Assembly (NCBI GenBank): GCA_017472685.1
Contig: JAFUOO010000013.1
Coordinates: 1 to 64,000, forward strand
From: Clostridia bacterium
GTDB taxonomy: Bacteria; Bacillota; Clostridia; UMGS1883
Length of the DNA: 64,000 nt
Direction of reading: 5' to 3'
Numbering within the stretch: the first letter of the stretch is position 1; each line of letters opens with the position of its first letter. The notes below the pieces were generated by a model, which saw nothing but the letters and a program-made list of their open reading frames with translations, ran no database searches and was not told where the DNA came from. Positions 25,389 to 33,838 of this stretch are shown here, piece by piece. The position numbers were made by a program, and so were the translations under genes.

Positions 25389-26071
25389 TTTTCTTCCACC
25401 TCCAGAATAGTGCCTACAGGGCAGGCGTTAAAAATTTCAAGCATTGAAGCATTGTCTGTTACAACAAAAAGCCCCGTAGAATCGTTCATTTGACTTTTCC
25501 CGCGGATGCCGAACTCATACGGCGAAAACAAAAGTTCCTTTGCGCCCTCTACATCGCCTGATTCCAGGCGTTTTTTTGTGAGAACTATTCTTCCGGGCAT
25601 AAGTACCCCGTCAGAGGTAAGGGTGCTTTCGTAGCTTTTGGTGCTTCCTGTGCTTTTGTCTGTGACACGGATATGGTTTCCCTCCCGTGACAGTGAAATG
25701 CAAACAGGTGATGGTGCAACGGGAATGCAAAGTATAATGCCCGTAAAAATGTTTTCGGGCTCTACACCCATGTTTGCGTTTATGATTTCCTCTGTATCAA
25801 CGCCAAATTTTTGTCCTATTGTGAAAAATGTGTCGCCCTCCTGGGCAATGTAGTAATTTGTGGTACGGCAGGAGGGGTACTGCTCATCGGGAAGCGGTAT
25901 GCATAACACCTGCCCGGGGTTAAGGTTGTAGGGGTTAACGTTCACATTTGCCATCATTATTTTTTCTACAGTGGTTGAATAAGCCTGAGCTATTTTATAT
26001 AAGGTGTCGCCCTCCCGCACAATATAGGGGAGAGAAGCAACCGGGCATTCTCTTGCTCTGGGACAAGGCAT
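25385..26071 (-). CDS. LysM protein with degenerate L,D-transpeptidase domain
   Basis: 228 residues, immediately upstream of and overlapping the previous gene by 4 nt. Two LysM domains occur at about 15-58 and 72-117. The C-terminal part aligns with the active neighbour, but the catalytic His is replaced (FGIRG, Arg190) and the Cys-Ile-Arg triad region reads STGLFVV with no Cys201 or Arg. It should be inactive and might be a binding partner or regulator. No signal peptide. The start ATG 26071 has a weak ribosome site. Confidence 0.85.
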   Translation of the reverse strand: MPCPRARECPVASLPYIVREGDTLYKIAQAYSTTVEKIMMANVNVNPYNLNPGQVLCIPLPDEQYPSCRTTNYYIAQEGDTFFTIGQKFGVDTEEIINANMGVEPENIFTGIILCIPVAPSPVCISLSREGNHIRVTDKSTGSTKSYESTLTSDGVLMPGRIVLTKKRLESGDVEGAKELLFSPYEFGIRGKSQMNDSTGLFVVTDNASMLEIFNACPVGTILEVEEK

Positions 26072-26101
26072 AATATATCATTCCTTTCCCTACATAGTAT
26101 G

Positions 26102-26130
26102 AAAAAAACTGCACATCAGTGCAGTTTTTT
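26102..26130 (-). terminator. ribF terminator overlapping its stop codon
   Basis: On the minus strand AAAAAACTGCAC pairs with GTGCAGTTTTTT; the A-arm encodes the last residues KKLH of RibF and the TGA stop lies in the loop. Confidence 0.85.
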
Positions 26131-27000
26131 GAAGTAATTTATACTGTTTACGGTATCGGTTGCAATCTGTTTTTTTAACTCCTCAACGGAGGCAAACTTT
26201 TTCTCAGGGCGCAAAAATTTATAAAACCTTACTTTTATTTCCTCGTCATAAATATCGCCCTCAAAGCCTGAAATATAAGTTTCAACCCTTAAGCTGTTAT
26301 CCTCCACAGTGGGGTTAATGCCAACATTTGTTACTGAGATGTATTCCTCTTTGCCGATAACTGTTTTTGTAGCATATACGCCGTAGGGCAAGTCGGGAAT
26401 GTTTTCAGGATAAATATTTGCTGTAGGGAAGCCAAGCTGTCTGCCGAGGTGCTTGCCTGCAGAAACCCTGCCACGCACCTCAAAGGGGCGGGTCAAAAGG
26501 TTGTTTGCATGCTCGATTTCACCCTTCGAAAGCGCAAGGCGTATTTCAGTTGACGAAACCGTTACTCCAGCATCTGTCATGCATGGCATAACCGTAACAT
26601 CAATATTGCGCTCCTTGCAAAGAGCTGTCAGAACTACTGTGTTTCCCTTTGCGTTTTTGCCGAAGGTGTAGTTGAAGCCACAGAACAAAGCCTTTGCGTT
26701 GAGCTTTTCCATCAGAATGCTGTCAATAAAAGCCTCTGGGGAAAGGGAGAGGGTCTCCTCATTACAGGGAAGCACCACAACCTCGTCTATGCCCAAAGAA
26801 AGCATAAGCTCCATCTTACAAGAAAGGCTTGTAAGATATTTAATTTTTTTGCCGAAATATTCCGCAGGGGACCTTTCAAAGGTGAGAGCTATGCTTTTTA
26901 AGCCGTGCGCTCTTGCATAGGTCACACACTCGGTCAGGATTTGTATGTGTGCTTCGTGCACGCCGTCAAAAAAGCCCAGTGCGCATACTGATTTTTCCAT
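26116..27000 (-). CDS. ribF: bifunctional riboflavin kinase/FMN adenylyltransferase
   Basis: Makes FMN and FAD from riboflavin. The N-terminal nucleotidyltransferase domain has FFDGVHEAHIQIL (HxxH variant) and GFNYTFGKNAKG, and the STEIR motif. The C-terminal kinase domain starts near residue 185 with GRQLGFPTANI. 294 residues, normal. ATG shares one base with the stop of truB, so the two are translationally coupled. It is the last gene of the rimP-nusA-infB-rbfA group, with its terminator overlapping the stop. Confidence 0.95.
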   Translation of the reverse strand: MEKSVCALGFFDGVHEAHIQILTECVTYARAHGLKSIALTFERSPAEYFGKKIKYLTSLSCKMELMLSLGIDEVVVLPCNEETLSLSPEAFIDSILMEKLNAKALFCGFNYTFGKNAKGNTVVLTALCKERNIDVTVMPCMTDAGVTVSSTEIRLALSKGEIEHANNLLTRPFEVRGRVSAGKHLGRQLGFPTANIYPENIPDLPYGVYATKTVIGKEEYISVTNVGINPTVEDNSLRVETYISGFEGDIYDEEIKVRFYKFLRPEKKFASVEELKKQIATDTVNSINYFKKLH

Positions 27001-27863
27001 TAATAAAACCCCTTAATCATTTTGAGGCAATAGTTGCCGTCAATTTCCTCAACACGGGAAAGCGCTATAAAATCGCCTGTATTGTCGTAAACCCTTACTG
27101 TCTGCCCTTTATGCTTGTTGAAATAAATAGGCACGCCGTTTTTTACCATTTTAGACTTTCTCTCGTCCAGGTCAACGCGCTCATATTCCATGAAGCACTC
27201 ATCCAAGGGGAGAATGCACCCCTCGGGATTTGCGGCAATTTCTTCGGGAGAGTGTGCATCCGAAAGCGAAAATACACCTGTCTTTGTGCGTCTTAAGGTG
27301 GCAACAGCACCCAGGGTGCCTAAGGCATTGCCGATATCGTCCGCAAGAGTACGGATATATGTACCCTTGGAGCAGCTGACCCTAAGGGTGATATAGGGAA
27401 GTGCTATATCCACAATTTCAATTTCGTGGATAGTCACCCTTCTGCTTTCGCGCTCAATTTCAATGCCTTGCCTTGCAAGAGTGTGGAGCCTTTGCCCGTT
27501 TACGCTTATTGCCGAATACATAGGCGGTATCTGGTCTATTTCACCTACGAAGGCTGCTACAGTGTGCTGTATGTCCTCCGCGGTAGTGTTAACCTCTCTT
27601 TCCTCGATAACGGTACCCGAAAGATCTAGGGTGTCGGTTTTAACGCCTAACTTGATTTGGGTAATATATTCCTTATCCGTTGAAACAATAAGCTCGGCGG
27701 CGCGTGTTGCGTTGCCCACTAAAATGGGCAGAACACCTGTTGCATCGGGGTCCAGGGTGCCTGTGTGCCCCACACGCTTTGTACCGAAGGCTTTTTTTAC
27801 AATACCTAATGCCTTGAAGCTGGTTACGGAAAGAGGCTTGTCCATTATAACAATACCCTTCAT
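27000..27863 (-). CDS. truB: tRNA pseudouridine(55) synthase TruB
   Basis: Forms pseudouridine at position 55 in the T-loop. It contains GHTGTLDPDATG with the catalytic Asp, the KGTYIRTLADDIG segment, and a short C-terminal PUA-like part. 287 residues is close to the family length. The start overlaps the nrnA stop by 4 nt. Note that the tRNA-Tyr in this window carries C at the position TruB normally modifies. Confidence 0.96.
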   Translation of the reverse strand: MKGIVIMDKPLSVTSFKALGIVKKAFGTKRVGHTGTLDPDATGVLPILVGNATRAAELIVSTDKEYITQIKLGVKTDTLDLSGTVIEEREVNTTAEDIQHTVAAFVGEIDQIPPMYSAISVNGQRLHTLARQGIEIERESRRVTIHEIEIVDIALPYITLRVSCSKGTYIRTLADDIGNALGTLGAVATLRRTKTGVFSLSDAHSPEEIAANPEGCILPLDECFMEYERVDLDERKSKMVKNGVPIYFNKHKGQTVRVYDNTGDFIALSRVEEIDGNYCLKMIKGFY

Positions 27864-28813
27864 TCCTCCACCGCCTTTATAAGGTGGGGAAGTATCATTT
27901 CCTTTACCTCAAAAACTGAGCCCTTTATTGTTGCGCCTGCAGCCTTTTCGTGTCCGCCGCCACCAAAGAGTGCCGCAATTTTTTCAACGTTATAGTTTCC
28001 CTTGCTTCTGAAGCTTACCTTGGAAAAACCGTCGTCCTCTTCCTTTATAACAGCACTTACGCATACTGTGCCTATGCTTCTGGGAACATCGGCAAGTGCG
28101 CCTGCATCGTTGCGTGTGGCACCGACCTTTTCCATCATAGCCTTTGTAATAAAGGCTGTGCCCACCTTGCCATTTGCAAAAAGCTCAATGGTGCCGATGG
28201 TTTCACCGCGAAGCTTAACAAGGGAATAGGTGCTGTTAAAGAAAAGCTCATTTGACAGCGCCGACACATCTGCACCTGCTTTGATAAGAGCTGCAAGCAT
28301 CTGTGCAGAAAAGGGGCGTGTGTTCTGATAGCGGAAGCTGCCTGTGTCGGAAGCAAGTGCGAGATAGAGATACTCCGCAACCTTTTTTGTGAGGGGAATG
28401 TTATCCTCAAGCATCATGGAGTATATAACCTCAGCCGTTGCGGCGGCATCGGGCTCAACACGGCTGATGGGAGCATAAACCGCATCAGAAATATGGTGGT
28501 CAATCCAGACCTTGTCGTCAGATAGCTCAAAAAGGGGCTGATTTACGCCCAAACGCTCAGCGGTGCTTACGTCTACACCGCAAACGGTTTCGTAGCTGTA
28601 GGTTTCGTTTTCGTTATATAAAAGCACATCTATTTCCATAAAGGACAGGTGATTTGCAAGGGTAGTATCGGGCATGATAATGTCCGCCTTAATGCCTCTG
28701 TCTCTTAAAAGTGTGCGGATAGCCATGCATGAGCCCATTGCATCCCAGTCTGTTGAAATATGGGGCAGAAGTGCTACGGATTTTCTTGTTAATAAATAGG
28801 ATAATGGTGTCAT
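27860..28813 (-). CDS. nrnA: DHH-family oligoribonuclease/pAp-phosphatase NrnA
   Basis: Cytoplasmic DHH/DHHA1 phosphoesterase that degrades short RNA (nano-RNA) and pAp. Motifs: HISTDWDAMGS, IDHH (DHH, with the metal-binding Asp-His-His), and GGGGHEKAAGA in the DHHA1 domain. 317 residues. It is transcribed after rbfA; a hairpin with T-rich end lies in the 57-nt gap, so full read-through may be limited. This position between rbfA and truB is conserved in B. subtilis. Confidence 0.95.
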   Translation of the reverse strand: MTPLSYLLTRKSVALLPHISTDWDAMGSCMAIRTLLRDRGIKADIIMPDTTLANHLSFMEIDVLLYNENETYSYETVCGVDVSTAERLGVNQPLFELSDDKVWIDHHISDAVYAPISRVEPDAAATAEVIYSMMLEDNIPLTKKVAEYLYLALASDTGSFRYQNTRPFSAQMLAALIKAGADVSALSNELFFNSTYSLVKLRGETIGTIELFANGKVGTAFITKAMMEKVGATRNDAGALADVPRSIGTVCVSAVIKEEDDGFSKVSFRSKGNYNVEKIAALFGGGGHEKAAGATIKGSVFEVKEMILPHLIKAVEE

Positions 28814-28829
28814 AGTTTCACAACCTTTA

Positions 28830-28865
28830 AAAAGGGGCTTGGGGATAGACCCAAGCCCCTTTCAG
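28830..28865 (-). terminator. hairpin between rbfA and nrnA
   Basis: On the minus strand AAAGGGGCTTGGG pairs with CCCAAGCCCCTTT, ending in T residues (TTTTTAAAG). It may be a true or partial terminator within the operon. Confidence 0.8.
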
Positions 28866-28869
28866 TTTT

Positions 28870-29244
28870 TTAGTTTTCTTCTGTTTCTTCAGAAGATGTG
28901 TTTTTAATAACGGACTGTAAAAGCTCGTTAATATGAGCACCGTGCTCGATGGAATTATCGAGCTCAAAGTGAAATTCGGGCAGTGCTCGAAGAAGCACAC
29001 GTGAGCCGATTTCCTTACGGATAAAGCCCGCCGCGCTCTTTAACCCCTTCAACGCTTCCTTTTTTGTTTCCTCGTCGCCCATAACGCTTATATATGCCTT
29101 GGCATACTTCAAGTCCTTGGTGACAGAAACGGAAACAACGCTCGTCATTAAGGGAATTCTGGGGTCCTTTAATTCACGTATAATATCCGAAAGATGCTTT
29201 TTGACCTCTTCGGATATTCTGTCTGTTCTCTGATAATTAGCCAT
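28870..29244 (-). CDS. rbfA: ribosome-binding factor A
   Basis: 30S maturation factor with a KH-like fold that works on 16S rRNA at cold shock and in late assembly. 124 residues, close to the family size; DPRIPLMTSVVSVSVTKDLKYAKAYIS is the core, and EFHFELDNSIEHGAHI is characteristic. It ends with an acidic tail. ATG 29244 follows a TTAAAGGATT-like site. It lies 33 nt after infB, consistent with the conserved infB-rbfA order. Confidence 0.96.
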   Translation of the reverse strand: MANYQRTDRISEEVKKHLSDIIRELKDPRIPLMTSVVSVSVTKDLKYAKAYISVMGDEETKKEALKGLKSAAGFIRKEIGSRVLLRALPEFHFELDNSIEHGAHINELLQSVIKNTSSEETEEN

Positions 29245-29277
29245 AATTTATCAATCCTTTAAATAATGGGTTGCAGT

Positions 29278-31539
29278 TTAATTTTGTTTCATTTCTTCCA
29301 TTACGAAGCATTCAACGTTGTCGCCAACCTTGATGTCGTTGTAGTTTTCAAAGCCCATACCGCATTCGTAGCCGGATGCAACCTCCTTGGCATCGTCCTT
29401 AAATCTCTTAAGAGAGGAGAGCATGCCCTCGTGGATAACAATACCGTCACGCACAATTCTAACAGAGCAGTGACGAACAATCTTACCGTCAGTTACATAT
29501 GCGCCTGCGATTGTACCAACGCCGGAAACCTTGAAGGTGTCACGGATGTCAGCATGACCGATAACAGCTTCGCGGAATTTGGGTGCCAGCATACCCTTCA
29601 TAGCAGCTTCGATTTCTTCGATAGCTTCGTAAATGATGCGATATGTGCGGATGTCAACATCGTTTGATTCGCTTGCGCTTCTTGCACCTGCATCGGGACG
29701 AACGTTAAAGCCTACGATAATAGCACTACTTGCTGCTGCAAGTGTAACGTCGCTTTCTGTGATGGCACCTACTGCACCATGGATAACTCTTACCTTAACT
29801 TCTTCGTTTGAAATCTTTTCAAGAGACTGTCTGACAGCTTCAACGCTACCCTGAACGTCTGCCTTAACAATGATGTTAAGTGTCTTCATTGCGCCTTCGT
29901 TGAGTACATCAAAAAGGTTATCAAGGCTTACCTTTGTAGCAGCCTTAACCTTTTCGTCCTTAATCTTCTGCTTTCTTGCTTCAACAACATTTCGAGCGGC
30001 TCTTTCATCGTCTACAACGTAGAATGTATCACCGCCCTCGGGTGTTTCAGAAAGACCGATGATTTCAACGGGTGTGGAGGGACCTGCCTCCTTGATTTTC
30101 TTGCCCTTGTGGTCAGTCATTGCTCTTACTCTGCCCACTGCTGTGCCTGCAACAATAATGTCGCCTGCCTTTAAAGTACCGTTCTGTACCAATACTGTTG
30201 CAACAGGACCGCGGCCCTTGTCAAGCTTGGATTCAACAACTGTACCCTTAGCCTGTCTGTTGGGGTTAGCCTTTAATTCCTTCAGTTCTGCTGTAAGAGT
30301 AAGCATTTCAAGAAGGTTGTCAATGCCGATGTTCTGCTTAGCAGAAACTTCAACGCATACAACATCGCCGCCCCATTCCTCGGGAACAAGACCGTGCTCA
30401 GTGAGCTCCTGCTTAACTCTGTCGGGGTTAGCGCCTTCGCGGTCAATCTTGTTGATTGCAACAATGATGGAAACCTCAGCCGCCTTTGCGTGGTTGATAG
30501 CTTCGATTGTCTGAGGCATGATGCCGTCGTCGGCTGCAACTACGATAATTGCAATATCTGTTACCATTGCACCGCGCAGTCTCATAGCTGTGAAAGCTTC
30601 GTGACCGGGTGTGTCAAGGAAGGTTATTTTCTTGCCGTCAACTGTTACTGTATAAGCACCGATGTGCTGTGTAATACCGCCTGCTTCTGTTGCGGTAACG
30701 TTTGCATTTCGAATACAGTCAAGAAGAGATGTCTTACCGTGGTCAACGTGACCCATTACAACAACAACGGGAGGACGGGGAAGAAGATCGGCTTCATCAT
30801 CGGGGGTGTCGTTGAAGAGCTTATCTTCAGCTGTAACGATAATTTCTCTCTCAACCTCTGCACCCATATCCTCGGCAATCATGCTTGCTTCGTCAAAACC
30901 GATTGCCTGGTTAACAGTTGCCATAATGCCAAGCTGCATAAGACGCTTGATAACCTCAACAGGGCTGCACTTTAATTCCTTTGCAAGGTCGCCAACGGTG
31001 ATTTCGTCGGGAATAAGGATGTGGAGCTTTTCCTGCTTCTTTTCCTTCTGCTTCTTTTCCATAACCTCTTCAGATGGCTGGTTTCTCTTGCTCTGATTCT
31101 GGTTTTTGTTCTTGTTCTTCTTTATCTTCTGCTTGCTTGTTTCTGTGTCCTTGATATGAACGTTAACAAGGCTTTCTGCCTTTTCTGTCTTAAGCCGCTG
31201 GTCAAGGTCAACCGCGTTTGTACGTGTATCAACGTATCTTACTTCCTTTTTGCGGGAAATCTTTTCCTCCGCGGGAGCCTCTTCGCTCTTTTCCTTCTTT
31301 GCTTCCTTCTGAGCGGGAGCTTCTTCCTTTTGAGCAAACTGTGAACGGAGAAATGCTTCCAGGTCTTCGCCCTTATCATTCTTCTGTGTGTAATATTCAA
31401 GAAGAATATCCATCTCGTGAGTTTCAAGAGAGCTCATGTAGCTTTTGCCTGTTACGTTATACTTATTAAGCACTTCAAGAATTTCCTTGTTGGGAACACC
31501 GAACTGCTTTGAAATTTCATGAATCTTAGGTTTAGCCAT
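29278..31539 (-). CDS. infB: translation initiation factor IF-2
   Basis: GTPase that brings fMet-tRNA to the 30S subunit. N-terminal IF2_N-like part ([10 protein letters not shown] and so on), a Lys/Glu-rich linker, then the G-domain GHVDHGKTS at about residues 262-270, DTPGHEAF, and NKID motifs, then two beta-barrel domains and the C-terminal domain. 753 residues; start ATG 31539 behind GGAGGTGGC; an ATG at 31554 lies inside the ribosome site. It overlaps the end of ylxQ by 8 nt. Confidence 0.97.
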   Translation of the reverse strand: MAKPKIHEISKQFGVPNKEILEVLNKYNVTGKSYMSSLETHEMDILLEYYTQKNDKGEDLEAFLRSQFAQKEEAPAQKEAKKEKSEEAPAEEKISRKKEVRYVDTRTNAVDLDQRLKTEKAESLVNVHIKDTETSKQKIKKNKNKNQNQSKRNQPSEEVMEKKQKEKKQEKLHILIPDEITVGDLAKELKCSPVEVIKRLMQLGIMATVNQAIGFDEASMIAEDMGAEVEREIIVTAEDKLFNDTPDDEADLLPRPPVVVVMGHVDHGKTSLLDCIRNANVTATEAGGITQHIGAYTVTVDGKKITFLDTPGHEAFTAMRLRGAMVTDIAIIVVAADDGIMPQTIEAINHAKAAEVSIIVAINKIDREGANPDRVKQELTEHGLVPEEWGGDVVCVEVSAKQNIGIDNLLEMLTLTAELKELKANPNRQAKGTVVESKLDKGRGPVATVLVQNGTLKAGDIIVAGTAVGRVRAMTDHKGKKIKEAGPSTPVEIIGLSETPEGGDTFYVVDDERAARNVVEARKQKIKDEKVKAATKVSLDNLFDVLNEGAMKTLNIIVKADVQGSVEAVRQSLEKISNEEVKVRVIHGAVGAITESDVTLAAASSAIIVGFNVRPDAGARSASESNDVDIRTYRIIYEAIEEIEAAMKGMLAPKFREAVIGHADIRDTFKVSGVGTIAGAYVTDGKIVRHCSVRIVRDGIVIHEGMLSSLKRFKDDAKEVASGYECGMGFENYNDIKVGDNVECFVMEEMKQN

Positions 31540-31846
31540 CAATGCCACCTCCATATAATTTTAGAATTGCCAATTTGAAGTTTTCGTCACATACGGCAAG
31601 TGCAACTGTGTCCTTTTTACCCACTGCTTTACTGAGCGAGGTCTTGTCTGCCACGCATATGCAGGGAACATGAGTGTTTTTGCACTTTGCTTCTATGCTG
31701 CGGCGGTTGCTTGCGCCTATGTCAGAAGGCATTATTACAAGCTTTGCTTTGCCCTCGTCACATGCTGCCAATGTGAGAAATACACCGAATTTTACCTTTC
31801 CTGCTCTTACCGCAAGACCGGTCATTCCAAGAATTTTATTTGTCAA
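31532..31846 (-). CDS. ylxQ: YlxQ, L7Ae-type RNA-binding protein
   Basis: 104-residue protein of the L7Ae/L30e/S12e superfamily that often sits between rnpM and infB in Bacillota. Motif [12 protein letters not shown] and [13 protein letters not shown] match YlxQ. Probable kink-turn RNA binder. ATG 31846 follows a short gap after rnpM (5 nt). The stop overlaps the infB start. The biological role is not well known. Confidence 0.88.
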   Translation of the reverse strand: MTNKILGMTGLAVRAGKVKFGVFLTLAACDEGKAKLVIMPSDIGASNRRSIEAKCKNTHVPCICVADKTSLSKAVGKKDTVALAVCDENFKLAILKLYGGGIDG

Positions 31847-31851
31847 TTAAA

Positions 31852-32106
31852 TCATTCCCCAATTTTTTCATTTACTGCAGAAAAAACCTCGGCAGGAACA
31901 AAACATTTTAAAGAACGCTCAAAGCCCTTCGTTTTCGGAAGCTTGTCAAAGCATTCGCGGCTGGCGCACAAGTATGCTCCCCTTCCCGGCATTTTGCCTG
32001 TAGGGTCATAGTTTATTTCGCCGTCCTTGTTTCTGACAACCCTTATAAGGTTTTTCTTTTCCTGCATTTTTCTGCACACTACGCACATTCTTTCGGGAGT
32101 GCTCAA
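31852..32106 (-). CDS. rnpM: YlxR/RnpM RNA-binding protein
   Basis: 84-residue (TTG start at 32106) or 87-residue (TTG at 32115) protein. RnpM (YlxR) binds the RNA component of RNase P in B. subtilis. CVVCR motif and PGRGAYLC with two Cys pairs and a basic patch are seen. The TTG at 32106 lies 9 nt after AAAGGAG, better than the TTG at 32115 directly beside it. It overlaps nothing and is 17 nt after nusA. Confidence 0.88.
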   Translation of the reverse strand: MSTPERMCVVCRKMQEKKNLIRVVRNKDGEINYDPTGKMPGRGAYLCASRECFDKLPKTKGFERSLKCFVPAEVFSAVNEKIGE

Positions 32107-32123
32107 CTTAAACAACTCCTTTA

Positions 32124-33164
32124 TCAGTTAGCCTGAGAGTCGCCCTTGATGTCGATCTTCCAGCCTGTAAGGCGTGCTGCAAGACGTGCGTTCTGACCTT
32201 CCTTACCAATGGCAAGAGAAAGCTGGAAATCAGGTACTGTTACAAATGCGCTCTTTGCTTCTTCGTCAATCTTTACAGTGGAAACAGTTGCGGGATTGAG
32301 AGCTGCACTGATGTACTTTGCAATATCCTCGTCGTAGAGAATAATGTCAACCTTTTCGCCGCCGAGAGCATCAACAACTGCTGCTACTCTTGCGCCCTTG
32401 GGGCCAACACAGCTGCCTACTGCGTCAACGTTTTCGTTGTCGGAGTAAACAGAAATCTTTGTTCTGCTGCCTGCTTCACGGGCAATGGATTTGATAACAA
32501 CTGTTCCGTCCTGAATTTCGGGAACTTCGTGGGAGAAGAACTTCTTAACCATGCCGGGATGTGTTCTGGAAACAAGAAGCTGAAGAGCCTTTGTGGACTT
32601 CTTAACCTCTAAGATGTAAACCTTTACAACATCACCCACGTTAAGAACTTCGCCGGGAATCTGTTCACTGGGTGCAAGGAGAGCTTCGGCATTGCCCATA
32701 TCAAGATAAATGCCCTTCTTCTCAACCTTTACTACCTTACCTGTTAAAACATCGTTTTCCTTATCGGAGTACTGCATGAACACGTTTCCGCGTTCAGCCT
32801 CACGGATTTTCTGTACAACCATCTGCTTAGCTGTCTGTGCGGCAATTCTGCCAAATTTTGCAGGGTCTGCAGGAAGCTCAACCACGTCACCTATCTGGTA
32901 ACGGATAGAAATTTCTCTTGCCTCCTCAAGTGTCATTTCGCTTGCTTCGTCTTCTACAACTTCAACAACTGTCTTTTCAGCCCATACCTTCATTGCGCCA
33001 CTCTTGCGGTCAACTGTTGCATAACATACAAAGTTGGGACCGTAGTTCTTCTTGTAAGCTGTGATGAGGGCTGTTTCCAAGGCTTCGCACATAACCTCCT
33101 TGGATATTTTCTTTTCTTTCTCAAGAGCATCTAACGCTGCAATGAGTTCTTTGTTTGCTTTCAT
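32124..33164 (-). CDS. nusA: transcription termination/antitermination factor NusA
   Basis: RNA polymerase elongation factor that promotes pausing, termination and antitermination. N-terminal RNAP-binding domain, an S1 domain (about 132-200), and two KH domains (GSCVGPKGARV near residue 245 and AIGKEGQNARLAARLTGWKI at the end). 346 residues; it lacks the C-terminal acidic repeats of E. coli NusA, as is usual for Bacillota. ATG 33164 follows AAAGGAGC. It is transcribed after rimP. Confidence 0.97.
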   Translation of the reverse strand: MKANKELIAALDALEKEKKISKEVMCEALETALITAYKKNYGPNFVCYATVDRKSGAMKVWAEKTVVEVVEDEASEMTLEEAREISIRYQIGDVVELPADPAKFGRIAAQTAKQMVVQKIREAERGNVFMQYSDKENDVLTGKVVKVEKKGIYLDMGNAEALLAPSEQIPGEVLNVGDVVKVYILEVKKSTKALQLLVSRTHPGMVKKFFSHEVPEIQDGTVVIKSIAREAGSRTKISVYSDNENVDAVGSCVGPKGARVAAVVDALGGEKVDIILYDEDIAKYISAALNPATVSTVKIDEEAKSAFVTVPDFQLSLAIGKEGQNARLAARLTGWKIDIKGDSQAN

Positions 33165-33188
33165 GATTTTGTCTGTAGCTCCTTTCTT

Positions 33189-33644
33189 TTAGAACGTAAT
33201 AGCAAGCCTTACGGATGAGGTCTTGCCTTTTTCTATTCTTACAACTCTTTCGCCAAGCTTTATTGACAAAAGAGAATGGTCATAGCCTGTGAGTGTACCT
33301 GTGAGAGTTTTGCTTCCTTCAAAGGGAGCGAAAAGCTTCAAGTCAACCTCTTTGCCTATGGCTTTTTCAAAATGCCAATCACGGGTTAACTTGCGGTCAA
33401 TACCGGGCGAGGAAACCTCAAAAATGTATTCCTCCTTGATAGGGTCAAGCTCGTCGAGCTTGTCGTTAACCTTGCGGCTTACTCTTTCGCAATCCTCGAT
33501 TGTAACGCCGCCGTCCTTATCGATAAAAAGCCTCAGATAGTAGCTGCCGCCTTCTTTTTTGTACTCACATTCGTATACGTAAACGCCTTCTTCTTCACAA
33601 ATGGGAGCAGCAATTTCTTCAAGAAGCACTTCGTTTTTTGCCAT
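33189..33644 (-). CDS. rimP: ribosome maturation factor RimP
   Basis: Needed for 30S assembly. 151 residues, typical. N-terminal domain with YVYECEYKKEGGSYYLRLFIDKDGGVTIEDCERVS-type beta sheet and the C-terminal SH3-like domain with FEGSKTLTGTLTGYD. First gene of the operon; ATG 33644 follows GGAGGTGGAATATCC. A strong promoter (33711-33739) lies 95 nt upstream and a leader hairpin in between. Confidence 0.95.
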   Translation of the reverse strand: MAKNEVLLEEIAAPICEEEGVYVYECEYKKEGGSYYLRLFIDKDGGVTIEDCERVSRKVNDKLDELDPIKEEYIFEVSSPGIDRKLTRDWHFEKAIGKEVDLKLFAPFEGSKTLTGTLTGYDHSLLSIKLGERVVRIEKGKTSSVRLAITF

Positions 33645-33669
33645 GGATATTCCACCTCCAACAATACAA

Positions 33670-33694
33670 AAGAGTGGACCCTCTGCCCACTCTT
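33670..33694 (-). promoter_or_regulatory. rimP leader hairpin
   Basis: On the minus strand, an 8-bp stem AAGAGTGG with CCACTCTT, loop GCAGAGGGT, is followed by TTGTATTG. It could be a leader attenuator of the nusA operon; I cannot assign it to a named RNA family. Confidence 0.65.
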
Positions 33695-33710
33695 CCTTGA
33701 ATACACGTAG

Positions 33711-33739
33711 ATTATACCATTAAAGTAATAAAAATGCAA
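33711..33739 (-). promoter_or_regulatory. rimP operon promoter
   Basis: On the minus strand TTGCAT (33739-33734), 17-nt spacer, TATAAT (33716-33711). Confidence 0.9.
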
Positions 33740-33767
33740 GAGTTTTTTATATATAATAAGAAAAAAC

Positions 33768-33796
33768 TTGAAGAATTGGTACAATAATAGTATAAT
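33768..33796 (+). promoter_or_regulatory. polA promoter
   Basis: TTGAAG (33768-33773), 17-nt spacer, TATAAT (33791-33796). Divergent from the rimP promoter. Confidence 0.8.
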
Positions 33797-33838
33797 AATA
33801 GGCAAATGTAAACTAAAGCCCACTATTGGAGTTGTGTT

